The notes: generated from the letters alone by a model not told the origin. Shown: positions 15,755 to 23,456, counted from the stretch's first letter. The stretch: DNA of 33,380 nt from Spirochaetales bacterium (GCA_016934415.1 JAFGSW010000051.1:1-33380), one strand, 5' to 3'. A program made the numbers and translations.

Positions 15755-15995
15755 GAAACTACGGATAAACGCGGATGAGCAGGGTTCGTCAATCGGGGAT
15801 GGAGAGAATGGAGAATAACAATCTTGGGGGCACTTTAAAAAGAGAAGGAGAAAAAAAAATGGAATAAATGACATCCGTCTCGACGTCGAAAGCCGTTCTA
15901 TTGTTCAGTCGAAAATCAACGTGTCGATACCATGCACCGATGATGTCCTTTATTCTTCTTTTCATCCGCGCTTATCCGCGTCATCCGTAGTTTTC
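15755..15995. repeat. Intergenic region bounded by inverted ATCCGCG-type repeats
   Basis: GAAACTACGGATAAACGCGG (starting at 15755) reads in reverse complement as the same phrase found at 15963-15995 (CATCCGCGCTTATCCGCG then TCATCCGTAGTTTTC). Phrases of this kind are dispersed intergenic repeats in various bacteria. Between the two arms are an A-rich run, the 17-bp motif copy at 15817 and no open frame of interest. The whole 15666-16023 gap contains no gene that I can support. Confidence 0.55.
15817..15833 (-). repeat. Dispersed 17-bp motif, copy 2
   Basis: On the minus strand this reads GTGCCCCCAAGATTGTT, differing at one or two positions from the copies at 11889, 21286 and 21323. Confidence 0.6.
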
Positions 15996-16023
15996 TTTCG
16001 TTATAGCACGTTCTGCCCGACCG

Positions 16024-16311
16024 TCAGCTTTCAACGTGCTTGCGGTATACTTTCATGAGGCTGAAATCGTTCTCCGCCTTGGCGTACCGGCTGTCGTAAT
16101 ACTCAAGCTTCTTGCGGAGCGGCGTCTCGTTCGCGTCGTCCCAGGCGAAAAGCGCCTCGGGGACGCCCGACACGGCGTCGAGGAGCGCGGTCACGAGCCG
16201 CACGTTGTCCATGAGCCGGGTGTTGCGACGCATCGACGATTTGGCGAAAAGAAGGGCCGAGCGCAACACGTCCGTGTAGGCGGCGAAGAAAGGAGGGGGC
16301 GCGTGCTTCAT
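16024..16311 (-). CDS. Small soluble protein, unknown function
   Basis: A 95-residue protein predicted mostly helical, with no Cys, no signal and no membrane segment. I do not recognise it. The sequence starts MKHAPPPFFAAYTDVLRSA and ends in a basic, charged helix. The ATG follows GGAAGGATC by about 8 bp. It is last in a minus-strand group downstream of rubredoxin, rubrerythrin-like and ferritin genes. A strong hairpin at 16392-16419 separates it from rubredoxin, so it may not share their transcript. Confidence 0.6.
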   Translation of the reverse strand: MKHAPPPFFAAYTDVLRSALLFAKSSMRRNTRLMDNVRLVTALLDAVSGVPEALFAWDDANETPLRKKLEYYDSRYAKAENDFSLMKVYRKHVES

Positions 16312-16391
16312 GATGGAAAGATCCTTCCGTCCCGCCCGGCCGCCCTCAGGCGGTCGAGGTACGATTGAAGTCTGCTCTGCTTTGGAACAAA

Positions 16392-16419
16392 CCGGGTTTC
16401 CCGCCCGGCGGGAAACCGG
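16392..16419 (-). terminator. Strong hairpin after rubredoxin
   Basis: CCGGGTTTCCCGCC / GGCGGGAAACCGG, a 13-bp stem with one bulged G and a one-base apex as drawn. Reading on the minus strand it is followed by TTTGTT; on the plus strand by CGGTTTTT. It is probably an intrinsic terminator for rubredoxin. Confidence 0.65.
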
Positions 16420-16459
16420 CGGTTTTTAAAAGGCTCCGTCCATGCAAACAAGAAAACCG

Positions 16460-16618
16460 TTACGCGGGTTCGAAGTCCGATTTTGCGGCGCCGCAGACCG
16501 GGCACACCCAGTCGTCTGGAATCTGCTCGAACGGAGTCCCCGGCTTGATGCCGCCGTCCGCGTCGCCCTGGGCCGGATCGTAAATGTAGTCGCAAATGGT
16601 ACAGCGATATTTCTGCAT
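16460..16618 (-). CDS. Rubredoxin
   Basis: A 52-residue electron carrier with one Fe held by four Cys: Cys6 and Cys9 ([12 protein letters not shown]), Cys39 and Cys42 ([14 protein letters not shown]). Length, [15 protein letters not shown] and both CxxC loops are textbook rubredoxin. The minus-strand ATG 16616-16618 follows GAGGGAG, and the stop is TAA 16460-16462. It lies downstream of the rubrerythrin-like and ferritin genes, where rubredoxin commonly supplies electrons to peroxide- or superoxide-reducing diiron proteins. Confidence 0.97.
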   Translation of the reverse strand: MQKYRCTICDYIYDPAQGDADGGIKPGTPFEQIPDDWVCPVCGAAKSDFEPA

Positions 16619-16715
16619 ATCAACTCCCTCGCTCGTTGTGTTTCGGGCGGTCGCCTTTCCGGCGCCGTTTCCATCATACTATGAAAGCGCGCCGCGTGTG
16701 AAGAAGAGACTTCCA

Positions 16716-17216
16716 TCATCCGTCGCCGTCCGTATCCGCGCGCCGTTCGAGCCAGTCGGAGAGCTCCGCGAGGTGGTTCATTTCCTCGGCGATCACCCGG
16801 TCGATCTTCTCCCGGCCGCACTGATCGTCGGCGATGAAGGCCTTGATTCCGGTATAGAGGGCGATCGAATCTTTTTCGGCGACGATCGCCCTCTTCAGCA
16901 CGTCCTCCGGGGTGCGGAGCTCGGCCAGGGCCGCGGCCGCATCTTCGGCCGGATCGAAAACATGGCCGCGCGCGAACGCCTTGAGGTAGGAGACGGCGGC
17001 GTCCTCCGGCCCCTTGGCGGGCTCTCCCCTCTCGGCGCACATCGCCTTGAGCTCGACGAACGTGCTCGCGTGAACGAGCTCCATATCGGCGAGCCGGGAG
17101 AAGAGTTCCTTGAGCCCCCCCTCGTCGAGCCGCTCTATCGCCCGCAGGTAAAAATCACGCCCGTTCTTCTCGATCTGGATCGCAATGTCGAAGATGTCGT
17201 TTGATTTGAGGTTCAA
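16716..17216 (-). CDS. Rubrerythrin-like diiron protein (no rubredoxin domain)
   Basis: A four-helix ferritin-like protein of about 166 residues, the erythrin part of rubrerythrin. The metal-ligand pattern is present in each helix: IEKNGRDFY, DMELVHASTF (ExxH), AEKDSIALY and AEEMNHLAEL (ExxH). There is no C-terminal CxxC domain; the separate rubredoxin gene about 100 bp downstream could play that role. I place the start at TTG 17214-17216, giving an N-terminus (NLKSNDIFDIAIQIEKNG) that fits the family and lies 14 bp after the ferritin stop. An upstream in-frame TTG at 17252 would overlap ferritin. Expected role: peroxide detoxification. Confidence 0.82.
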   Translation of the reverse strand: MNLKSNDIFDIAIQIEKNGRDFYLRAIERLDEGGLKELFSRLADMELVHASTFVELKAMCAERGEPAKGPEDAAVSYLKAFARGHVFDPAEDAAAALAELRTPEDVLKRAIVAEKDSIALYTGIKAFIADDQCGREKIDRVIAEEMNHLAELSDWLERRADTDGDG

Positions 17217-17229
17217 TCCCGCGCGCCCT

Positions 17230-17727
17230 TTAGTCTTTCTTCCGCCGGCCAAGCTCCTGGTCGAGCATGGGCACCGTACCGGGGAAATCCTTGCCGAGCT
17301 CGAGTTTCTTTACGACGGCGTCGGCATTTGCTTCTTCCTCCACCTGCTCGGTCTCGAACCACTGGAGAAAGATCTCCGCGGCGTGGTCTTTCTTCTCCCG
17401 CGCCAACTCCGTGAGCGCGTGAATGGAGGCGGACACCTTGCGCTCGTGGGCGAGCGCCGCCCGGAAGGCCTCGAGGGGAGACGTCCACGCCTTCGGCGGC
17501 GCCTCGATCGCCTCGAGCTCGACCGTTTCACCGCGCTCGATGACATACCGGAAAATCTTCATGCCGTGGCCCGTCTCTTCGCCCGCCTGGACGAGCATCC
17601 ACTGCCCGAACCCCGGAAGGTTTTTCGCGAAGAAATCCGCAGCCATGGCCAGATATATGGAGGACGAATGGAATTCCATCGTGATCTGCTTATTGAGGGC
17701 GCTTTTTACGTCTTTATGCATTGTCAT
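17230..17727 (-). CDS. ftnA: Non-haem ferritin
   Basis: A 165-residue iron-storage ferritin. It shows QITMEFHSSSIYLAMA with ligand Glu18, QAGEETGHGMKIF with Glu51 and His54, AHERKVSASIHAL (Glu95) and the QWFETEQVEEE segment near 122-132. These are the ferroxidase-centre residues of bacterial FtnA. The ATG follows AAAGGAG by about 9 bp, and a good promoter is placed upstream. It is first in a probable operon with the rubrerythrin-like protein and rubredoxin. No Fur box could be picked by eye. Confidence 0.93.
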   Translation of the reverse strand: MTMHKDVKSALNKQITMEFHSSSIYLAMAADFFAKNLPGFGQWMLVQAGEETGHGMKIFRYVIERGETVELEAIEAPPKAWTSPLEAFRAALAHERKVSASIHALTELAREKKDHAAEIFLQWFETEQVEEEANADAVVKKLELGKDFPGTVPMLDQELGRRKKD

Positions 17728-17757
17728 AATCTCGTACTCCTTTCTTTCGTTGAAAAA

Positions 17758-17786
17758 AATATAGGGAAATTTTACCGTTGAAGCAA
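17758..17786 (-). promoter_or_regulatory. sigma70-type promoter of the ferritin operon
   Basis: On the minus strand TTGCTT and TATATT are spaced by 17 bp, about 30 bp before the ferritin ATG. Confidence 0.6.
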
Positions 17787-17806
17787 TCTTTTTCAGCCGC
17801 GCCCTG

Positions 17807-17844
17807 GCAGGTTGTTGAAAAGTTGAGTTTTTTCAACAACCTGC
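17807..17844. repeat. 15-bp perfect palindrome with GGTTGTTGAAAA core
   Basis: GCAGGTTGTTGAAAA / TTTTCAACAACCTGC with an 8-base loop. It lies between the ferritin promoter and the Crp-type gene's 3' end. It is related in its core to 11961-12004, suggesting a dispersed palindromic element. The remaining stretch up to 17984 shows no gene. Confidence 0.7.
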
Positions 17845-17984
17845 TTATCAGGTATAACGCGACGCGGACGGCTCCGCTTCGATTTGAACGAGGTGTAGAA
17901 GCTCGACGCGATTCCGCACTCCCGGTTCCGGTCAATGTTCTTGACCTGCGTTTTGGCGGTATGCTCGGAGGGGAAAAACGTGAC

Positions 17985-18629
17985 TTAGGTTTTCGGTTTG
18001 CGGCGGGAATTGACCATGCGCTGGAAGCTTTCCAGGTTCTTGATCACGATCCGGTCCGCAAACAGCTCGATGCGGCGCTGCTGGATGAAATGATTGAGCA
18101 CGGTGCGGCAGTCGGCCGTCGGAATGGCCGCCCAGTGGGCGATGTCGTCCACCGTGGTCTTGAGCTCAAGCGTCTCCACTTCGCCCATCCGGACCGGCTC
18201 CTTTTCGGCGAGCATCAGGAACACGTCCGCCACCTTGGCGTCGACCTCCTCGAGGGTGAGGATCATGAAGCGGCGCTTCTGGTCGTACACGCGGCGGGCG
18301 AACAGCTTGAGGAGCTTGAGCGCGATCTGCGGATTGCCGCGCATGAGCACCTCGAAATTGGCGCGGTTGAACTCGAGCGCCTCGACCCTGTCCATGGCGA
18401 TGGCGGTCGCCGAGCGCGGGGCCTCCTCCAGGATGGCCATCTCGCCGAAGATCTCCCCCGGCTTCAGCACGTCGAGGGTCTTTTCGATGTCGCCCATGAT
18501 CTTCACGATCTGCACGCGTCCCGACTGGATGAGGAAGAAATTATCTCCGGGTTCGTACTCGCAGAAGATGAGACTCCCCTTCTGGTACGTCTTTAGGAAC
18601 CGTTTGAACATCTCGCCGAAGGCATCCAT
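17985..18629 (-). CDS. Crp/Fnr-family transcription regulator
   Basis: A 214-residue protein with an N-terminal cyclic-nucleotide-binding beta-roll (about 15-115), recognisable by LIFCEYEPGDNFFLIQSGRV and LKPGEIFGEMAILEEAPRSATA. A long dimer helix and a C-terminal winged helix (TVDDIAHWAAIPTADCRTVLN) follow. The PRSATA segment is the phosphate-binding cassette type that binds cAMP or a similar ligand; there is no Fnr Cys set. The start overlaps the stop of the upstream cNMP-TPR gene in TGATG, so the two are coupled. Targets are unknown. Confidence 0.88.
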   Translation of the reverse strand: MDAFGEMFKRFLKTYQKGSLIFCEYEPGDNFFLIQSGRVQIVKIMGDIEKTLDVLKPGEIFGEMAILEEAPRSATAIAMDRVEALEFNRANFEVLMRGNPQIALKLLKLFARRVYDQKRRFMILTLEEVDAKVADVFLMLAEKEPVRMGEVETLELKTTVDDIAHWAAIPTADCRTVLNHFIQQRRIELFADRIVIKNLESFQRMVNSRRKPKT

Positions 18630-19645
18630 CAGGGGTTCCCCTCGATCTGCTTCAAGAGTTTTCTCGTTTTCTGGTAGATCGACTCGCTTTCGGGCGTCAT
18701 GGTGAGGATTTTCTTGAAGATCCCCGCCGCCTTGGTCTTATCGTTCATGTTGTAATAGCTCGTGCCGACGAAATAGAGCGCGTCCCGCAGGTCGGGGTGC
18801 TTGGGATACTTCTGCACCCACTGGGTGAAAAGTCCGATCGCCTTGTCGTACTGCTTCAGGTAGAAGAGGCAGCGGCCCGACTCGTACTGCGCCTTGGAAA
18901 GGTATTCCTCGTCGGGTCCGGCGGCGATGAGACCCTTGAATTCCTTGAGGGCGTCCTCGTATTTTTCCTGGCTGATGAGACTGACCGCCCGGTAATAGCG
19001 TTGTTCCGCGTCCGAAGCCGGCGCCTTATCGGCCGCTTGCGGCTGCGGCGCGGTCTTTTCGGCGGGACCGGCCGCCTGGACGTCCGGGCCCTTGCCCGTC
19101 CCGTAGCGGCTGAGGTAGGCCTCCGCCACCTCGATGTTCTTGAGCGCCTGGTTCGCCGCCGCGCCGGACGGGTAATAGACGAGGTAGCGCTTGAAGGCGT
19201 AGGTGGCCTGGGGATAGGCCTTGTTGCGCAGGTAGTACTCGCCGATGCTGAACAGGCCCTTCGCGGCGTCGACGTGTTCCTCGGCGCCGAGGAGGGTCTG
19301 CACCTGCTTCTGGATGCGGCGGAGCTGGTTGGAGTACACCTTGAGCATCTTCATGATGAGGGGGATGTTTTTGAGAACAAGGAGCTCGAATTCGTCGGCG
19401 CTGAACGCGACCACCTGGCAATCGGCGAGAACCAGGGCGGTTTCCTCGCGGCGAAACCGCCCGAGCGCCGACTTGACGCCGAAGAACTCGCCCACTTTCA
19501 CCAGGTCGCGCATCTCCTGGCCGGTCTCGATGTCCTCATAGGTGAGGCTCACCTTGCCCGAATTGAGGATGAAGACCTTGTCGCCTTCATCGCCCCTGAA
19601 ATAGATGATGGAATTCGCCTTGTAAAACGCCGCCTTGGGAGGCAC
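18629..19645 (-). CDS. Cyclic-nucleotide-binding domain fused to TPR repeats
   Basis: A 338-residue cytoplasmic protein with no signal peptide. Residues about 8-105 form a cNMP-binding beta-roll (IIYFRGDEGDKVFILNSGKV, LVKVGEFFGVKSALG). The rest holds tetratricopeptide repeats at about 128-175 and 213-335, separated by an Ala/Pro-rich linker (about 190-212). The later repeats (AQYESGRCLFYLKQYDKAIG, DALYFVGTSYYNMNDKTKAA) resemble those of YbgF-like proteins. In place of the usual phosphate-binding cassette it has GRFRREETA, so ligand binding is uncertain. GTG start with GAGGAG 8 bp upstream. It is coupled to the Crp-type regulator, and presumably relays a nucleotide or conformational signal to a protein partner. 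Confidence 0.85.
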   Translation of the reverse strand: MPPKAAFYKANSIIYFRGDEGDKVFILNSGKVSLTYEDIETGQEMRDLVKVGEFFGVKSALGRFRREETALVLADCQVVAFSADEFELLVLKNIPLIMKMLKVYSNQLRRIQKQVQTLLGAEEHVDAAKGLFSIGEYYLRNKAYPQATYAFKRYLVYYPSGAAANQALKNIEVAEAYLSRYGTGKGPDVQAAGPAEKTAPQPQAADKAPASDAEQRYYRAVSLISQEKYEDALKEFKGLIAAGPDEEYLSKAQYESGRCLFYLKQYDKAIGLFTQWVQKYPKHPDLRDALYFVGTSYYNMNDKTKAAGIFKKILTMTPESESIYQKTRKLLKQIEGNP

Positions 19646-19710
19646 GCCGTCTTCTCCTCTCGTTCAATACATCGCCGGGAGCGTCCCGGCTTGCCGCTTC
19701 ATCATTGATA

Positions 19711-20955
19711 CTAGAGATCAAGCGGAATAAAATCAAGTACTTTTTTGAACCCGACGGCCTCGCGCACGCGGCGCATGAGCCCGGCGGGATCACCCTTGAC
19801 GAGCATCTCGCGGCCGCGGAGCTTCACCGTCGCGTATTTTTGGCCGCGCAGGGCGAAAATCTCCTCGTGTTCCTTTCGGCCGAAAATCGGATCGCCTTCG
19901 AGGACGAGCAGCTCGATGTCCTCGATGTTCGTCTTGACGAGCGATTCGTACGGGTCGTCGTCTTTCCGCGCGAGCACGACCGCGTCCGCGAGCTTCCCCT
20001 CCTCGAGACTCCCGATATCGCGGCTCACGCGGAGGGCCGCGGCCGCGTTCTCGGTCACCATGTCCGTCAGGAGCCTGGCCGAAATCTCCTCGCCGTACAG
20101 CTTGCGGTACGTCCGCCGGGCGAAACGCAGCTCCTCGAGCAGATTCAAGGAGCCGGTGGCCGTGGAATCGGTGCCGAGCGAAACGTTAATGCCCGCGGCC
20201 AGGATCTTCCTTATCTTGCACGTGAGGTTGTACATGAAGATATTGGAATTCGGGCACCAGACCACGTGCGCGCCCGCCTTCTTCGTCTTGGCAATGTCGA
20301 GGTCGGAATAACCGACGCAGTGGACGTGGACATTGTGGTCGTCGAGACAATCGAGCTCCTCGACCAGGTCGAGCCCGCGCTGGTATTCCGCGTCCATCCC
20401 TTCTTCCATGTGGATGATGAAGGGCAAATCGAGATTCCGAGCCCGCTGGTGCTCGATCTCAATGCCCTCGCCCCAGGGAAGTGAATACGAGGTGGGCTCG
20501 TGGTGCAGGGTGTACCGGCTGACGACCCGGATGGGGAGGAAGGGGATGTATTGGTCATTGACCGAGTGGAGGAAATGGTCGTTGACGGTGGCGGCGCCGG
20601 CAAAGAGGTTTTTATAGGCGCCCAGCAAGTAGCAGTCCTTTTCGGAAATTTTAGCCCGTTCGACCGCCACCAGCTTGGCGGCCCGCAGGTCCTTTTCCCA
20701 ATCGTGGCAGCGGACGTAGAAGGTCCCGGGGGGGGGACCGACTTTCGGGAGATAATCGCCGCGCAGGTGGTCATGGACATTGATGAGCGCAGGAAAAACG
20801 TAGGAGTCCTTGAACGAGAAGTGCGCCGGGTTCGGTTTGCCGAGCGCTTCGATCTTCCTGCCGCTGATGCGCAGGGCTTTCTTCAAGGTTTTCCTCGGCG
20901 TCACCAAGACCGCGCCTTCCAATGAGTATGCCTGTACCGTGTCGTCTGTCCGCAT
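19711..20955 (-). CDS. Metal-dependent amidohydrolase (cytosine deaminase/chlorohydrolase type)
   Basis: A 414-residue member of the amidohydrolase superfamily, TIM-barrel enzymes that deaminate or hydrolyse purines, pyrimidines and related rings. Metal ligands are visible: NVHDHL (His61, His63), FIIHMEEGMD, VHCVGYSDLD and LGTDSTATGS. The closing LVKGDPAGLMRRVREAVGFK is specific to this subgroup but not diagnostic of substrate. ATG 20955 follows GAGGAAAG at ideal spacing. A longer in-frame extension upstream runs into a probable promoter region and is not used. It stands alone and its substrate is unknown. Confidence 0.85.
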   Translation of the reverse strand: MRTDDTVQAYSLEGAVLVTPRKTLKKALRISGRKIEALGKPNPAHFSFKDSYVFPALINVHDHLRGDYLPKVGPPPGTFYVRCHDWEKDLRAAKLVAVERAKISEKDCYLLGAYKNLFAGAATVNDHFLHSVNDQYIPFLPIRVVSRYTLHHEPTSYSLPWGEGIEIEHQRARNLDLPFIIHMEEGMDAEYQRGLDLVEELDCLDDHNVHVHCVGYSDLDIAKTKKAGAHVVWCPNSNIFMYNLTCKIRKILAAGINVSLGTDSTATGSLNLLEELRFARRTYRKLYGEEISARLLTDMVTENAAAALRVSRDIGSLEEGKLADAVVLARKDDDPYESLVKTNIEDIELLVLEGDPIFGRKEHEEIFALRGQKYATVKLRGREMLVKGDPAGLMRRVREAVGFKKVLDFIPLDL

Positions 20956-21585
20956 GGACTTTCCTCTTGCCGCCTGAATCGATAATCGGTCTTTCAACGT
21001 CTCAATTATCGGAATATTCAAGATTTTTTATACTATTATCTGCGTTCGAGCCGTCCCCTTGAAAACTGATTCCCGGGCCCGGCTGACGGCCCCGGATACG
21101 GATGATGCCGAAAAAACCATCAATCACGCGCTGAAAATCATGTGCGCTTCGTTTCCCGGCCATAAAACAACGGTTTTCAATAATATAACGGCAAACGATG
21201 TTTATTTCCAGCGTCGATCACGTCCGGGGGGGAGGCCGCTGAAGGCGGCGGCGCAGGCTTCATCAGCGCCGGTGTCGGGAACTCAGTGCCGCCAAGATTG
21301 TTGCCCATGCCCCTCCGACAAGGTGCCGCCAAGATTGTTCTATACACCGGCTGTTCCGGACTCCCAAGATTGCGATGAAAAGCGGGGACGATTTCGATTC
21401 ATTTCATCAAACCATTAACTTTTGTTAACGATAAGTCATTTTCACGTGTTCATTTGTCCTACTTTTCGACGCTGCGATAAAAAAAGTACGATAAAACATA
21501 CATGCCTGTTGAGGCATAAAAGAATCAAACAAAGAGCATCGCAATAAATCCTTGTCTGATAACGATATATCTTATCTTTCATGTT
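20956..21585. other. Intergenic region with three tandem 17-bp motifs
   Basis: This gap of about 630 bp holds no gene I can support. Its first part carries the 5' region of the amidohydrolase gene. Three direct copies of the CCAAGATTG motif lie at 21286-21302, 21323-21339 and 21358-21374, 35-37 bp apart. From about 21400 the sequence becomes A+T-rich and leads into the sigma54 promoter. Confidence 0.6.
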
Positions 21586-21600
21586 TGGCACACACATTGC
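21586..21600 (+). promoter_or_regulatory. sigma54 (RpoN) promoter of the HD-GYP gene
   Basis: TGGCAC-ACACA-TTGC matches the sigma54 consensus TGGCAC-N5-TTGC in every specified base, with GG and GC separated by exactly 10 bp. Transcription would start near 21612, about 20 bp before the ATG. Expression should therefore need an enhancer-binding activator. Confidence 0.85.
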
Positions 21601-21632
21601 ATTTACAGACAATTGTAGCGGGGGCGATAAAA

Positions 21633-22805
21633 ATGAACGCAATGAATAAAGAGTCGATTCTTGAAATGAGTTTATCCGACCTGAAGGAAGGCATGAGATT
21701 CAGCGCGCCGGTTTTCTTCGAGGGCGGCAACCTGCTGGTCGACGCCGGCATCCCCATCCGCTCTCGCGATATCGAGACGCTTCACAGAATCGGGATCTCC
21801 GTCGTCTCCACGGAGGGACGGCTCCTGCCTGAAGAGAGGGAATCGGTCCGGAACCGCAACACCCTGCACCTTTTCTATATCAAGGACGAGGAAGCCCGCT
21901 GCCTCAAGATCTATTCCGATCTTCTCAACCAGTCCAAGATCCTGTTTTCCCTGCTCAGGAAAAAGGAGCCGCTCGACAAGCGGAACCTGGACGATACGAT
22001 CGATGAGGTCTACCGCTGCACGAAGGACAATCCGAGGGAGATGATCCAGATCATCCACGGGGTCGACAATTCCGCCTCCGACCCGGCCACGAGCGCCCTC
22101 CATTGCGCGATCGTGGCGGTGGTCATGGGCCTGCGGAAAAAATCGCTCGCCCACGAGCTCCTCGCCCTCGCCGCCACGGCCTTTCTCCACGACATCGGCA
22201 TGCTCTTCATCCCCCGGGAGATCCGCGAGAAAAAAGGCGCGCTCGAGCCGCGCGAGCTCGCGGTGGTGAAGACGCACTCGGCGCTCTCCTACACCCTGCT
22301 CCGCGAGCTCGGCTACCCGGTCGGCGTCGCCAACGCCGTGCTCGACCACCACGAGCGCTGGGACGGCAAGGGGTACCCGCGCAAGGTGCCCGGCCCCAAG
22401 ATCCACGACCAGGCCCTCATCACGGCCGTCGCCGACGCGTACATCGCGCTCATCAACAACAAGCCCTACCGCGACCACTACCTCGGCTACGACGCGGTGA
22501 AGAAGATCCTCCACGGCACGGGCCAGCAGTTCAACCCGGAGACGGTGAAGCTGCTCCTGGCGGGCATCGGCATCTACCCCCTGGGAACCGTCGTTCTCTT
22601 GAGCAATTACTCCGTCGCCCGCGTCATCGAGACCGGCGAGGAATCAACGCTCCGCCCGAAGGTGGAGATCATCCGCGACAAGTACGGCGAGGAAATCGCG
22701 CCGCCGCACGAGATCGACCTGGCGGTGCGCAAGGACCTGTACATCATGAAAGCGGTCGATCCGAACGAATTGAAGCATGAGAGCCGCCCGGCCAGCGGCG
22801 CATAA
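21633..22805 (+). CDS. HD-GYP domain c-di-GMP phosphodiesterase
   Basis: A 390-residue cytoplasmic protein. The N-terminal part (about 10-65, LSDLKEGMRFSAPVFFEGGN) resembles the small domain that precedes many HD-GYP modules. The HD-GYP domain spans about 150-320, with His157, FLHDIGMLFIP (His186, Asp187), KTHSALSYTLL (His215), DHHERWDGKGYP (His239, His240, GYP 247-249), ADAYIAL (Asp268) and FNPETV. All catalytic and GYP residues are present, so hydrolysis of c-di-GMP (or a related dinucleotide) is expected. A C-terminal PilZ-unlike segment of about 70 residues follows. The ATG at 21633 sits just behind a sigma54 promoter, linking second-messenger turnover to an RpoN-controlled programme such as motility or envelope remodelling (inference). 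Confidence 0.92.
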   Translation: MNAMNKESILEMSLSDLKEGMRFSAPVFFEGGNLLVDAGIPIRSRDIETLHRIGISVVSTEGRLLPEERESVRNRNTLHLFYIKDEEARCLKIYSDLLNQSKILFSLLRKKEPLDKRNLDDTIDEVYRCTKDNPREMIQIIHGVDNSASDPATSALHCAIVAVVMGLRKKSLAHELLALAATAFLHDIGMLFIPREIREKKGALEPRELAVVKTHSALSYTLLRELGYPVGVANAVLDHHERWDGKGYPRKVPGPKIHDQALITAVADAYIALINNKPYRDHYLGYDAVKKILHGTGQQFNPETVKLLLAGIGIYPLGTVVLLSNYSVARVIETGEESTLRPKVEIIRDKYGEEIAPPHEIDLAVRKDLYIMKAVDPNELKHESRPASGA

Positions 22806-22841
22806 AGTAAACGGTCAGTTAAAAAAGGTGCGAGGTAAAAA

Positions 22842-22946
22842 CGATAACGTCAATGGCGTTATCGCCTGAAGCCTTCCCGGCCTGGGAGCGGGGTATGAAC
22901 AGCCCATCTATGCCCTCTATCCTTTCGTTCATACCCCCTCTTTTTT
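22842..22946 (+). terminator. Hairpins and terminator after the HD-GYP gene
   Basis: A small perfect hairpin CGATAACG / CGTTATCG (22842-22849, 22857-22864) is followed by an 11-bp repeat GGGGTATGAAC / GTTCATACCCC (22890-22900, 22927-22937), then C-T-C and six T (22941-22946). The second is the likely terminator despite its 26-nt loop. Confidence 0.6.
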
Positions 22947-23046
22947 CCAAAAGGGATTTTGGGATTCCGGGGTGGTTCCTCCGGCGGTCCTTCCGTTTCA
23001 TTCAAAAAACGTTGTTATGAATAAAGTTTTTCAGTAAAAAAAGTTC

Positions 23047-23314
23047 CCCTCGCGGGGAGAGGCGAGCCTTGCCGAGGCGGGGCCGGAACGGCCCGAGCCG
23101 AGGGCGAGGCGAAGGCGCCCTACGCGTACCTTACGTGCAGCCGGCTGACGCCGGGTCTTCTTCCTAGACAACTTTTCAACTACCGTTGCGGCATGTGGAT
23201 TCACACGCGAGATCGACAAGCGTTTCCCTTCGCAGGGGGGCGGGACGACTCCACCAGCTGGTGGAATCCACCTAAACCCGCCCGCTTCGGCCATCCCTGG
23301 CCTCAGAGGGCTCC
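23047..23314 (-). repeat. Complex dispersed repeat, left inverted copy
   Basis: Read on the minus strand, this region shares several blocks in the same order with 26301-26705 on the plus strand: GGAGCCCTCTGAGG, GAAGCGGGCGGGTT, CCACCAGCTGGTGGAGTCGT, TGCGAAGGGAAA, GACCCGGCGTCAGCCG and CTCGGGCCGTTCCGGCCC. The short open frames in it are by-products of G+C-rich repeat sequence. The remainder of 22806-23456 contains the HD-GYP terminator and A+T-rich filler without a gene. Confidence 0.85.
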
Positions 23315-23456
23315 GGGGTTTCGCGCATCCATGCGCGAGGAAGGAAAAAAATATCAACTCGAAATCTAAAGAAGCTTTTTAATTACTTCAAATTTATAAC
23401 ACGAAGCGCTTTTACGGAATAAACCGTTATCCCTCGATATTTCTTGCAGTCTTGTT

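Noticed and set aside
17217..17252. Upstream TTG start for the rubrerythrin-like gene
   Set aside because: It would overlap the ferritin 3' end by 23 bp and add a basic stretch not seen in the family. The TTG at 17216 gives the family-type N-terminus.
21059..21418. 119-codon frame upstream of the HD-GYP gene
   Set aside because: It runs through the tandem 17-bp motifs, changes composition midway, has a TTG start without ribosome site and no recognisable sequence.
22806..23040. Small frame at 22819-23001 on the minus strand
   Set aside because: It covers the terminator hairpins of the HD-GYP gene and has no supporting features.
23031..23357. Open frame inside the left repeat
   Set aside because: Its translation mirrors that of the right repeat on the other strand. 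It is repeat DNA with Arg/Pro/Gly-rich spurious protein.
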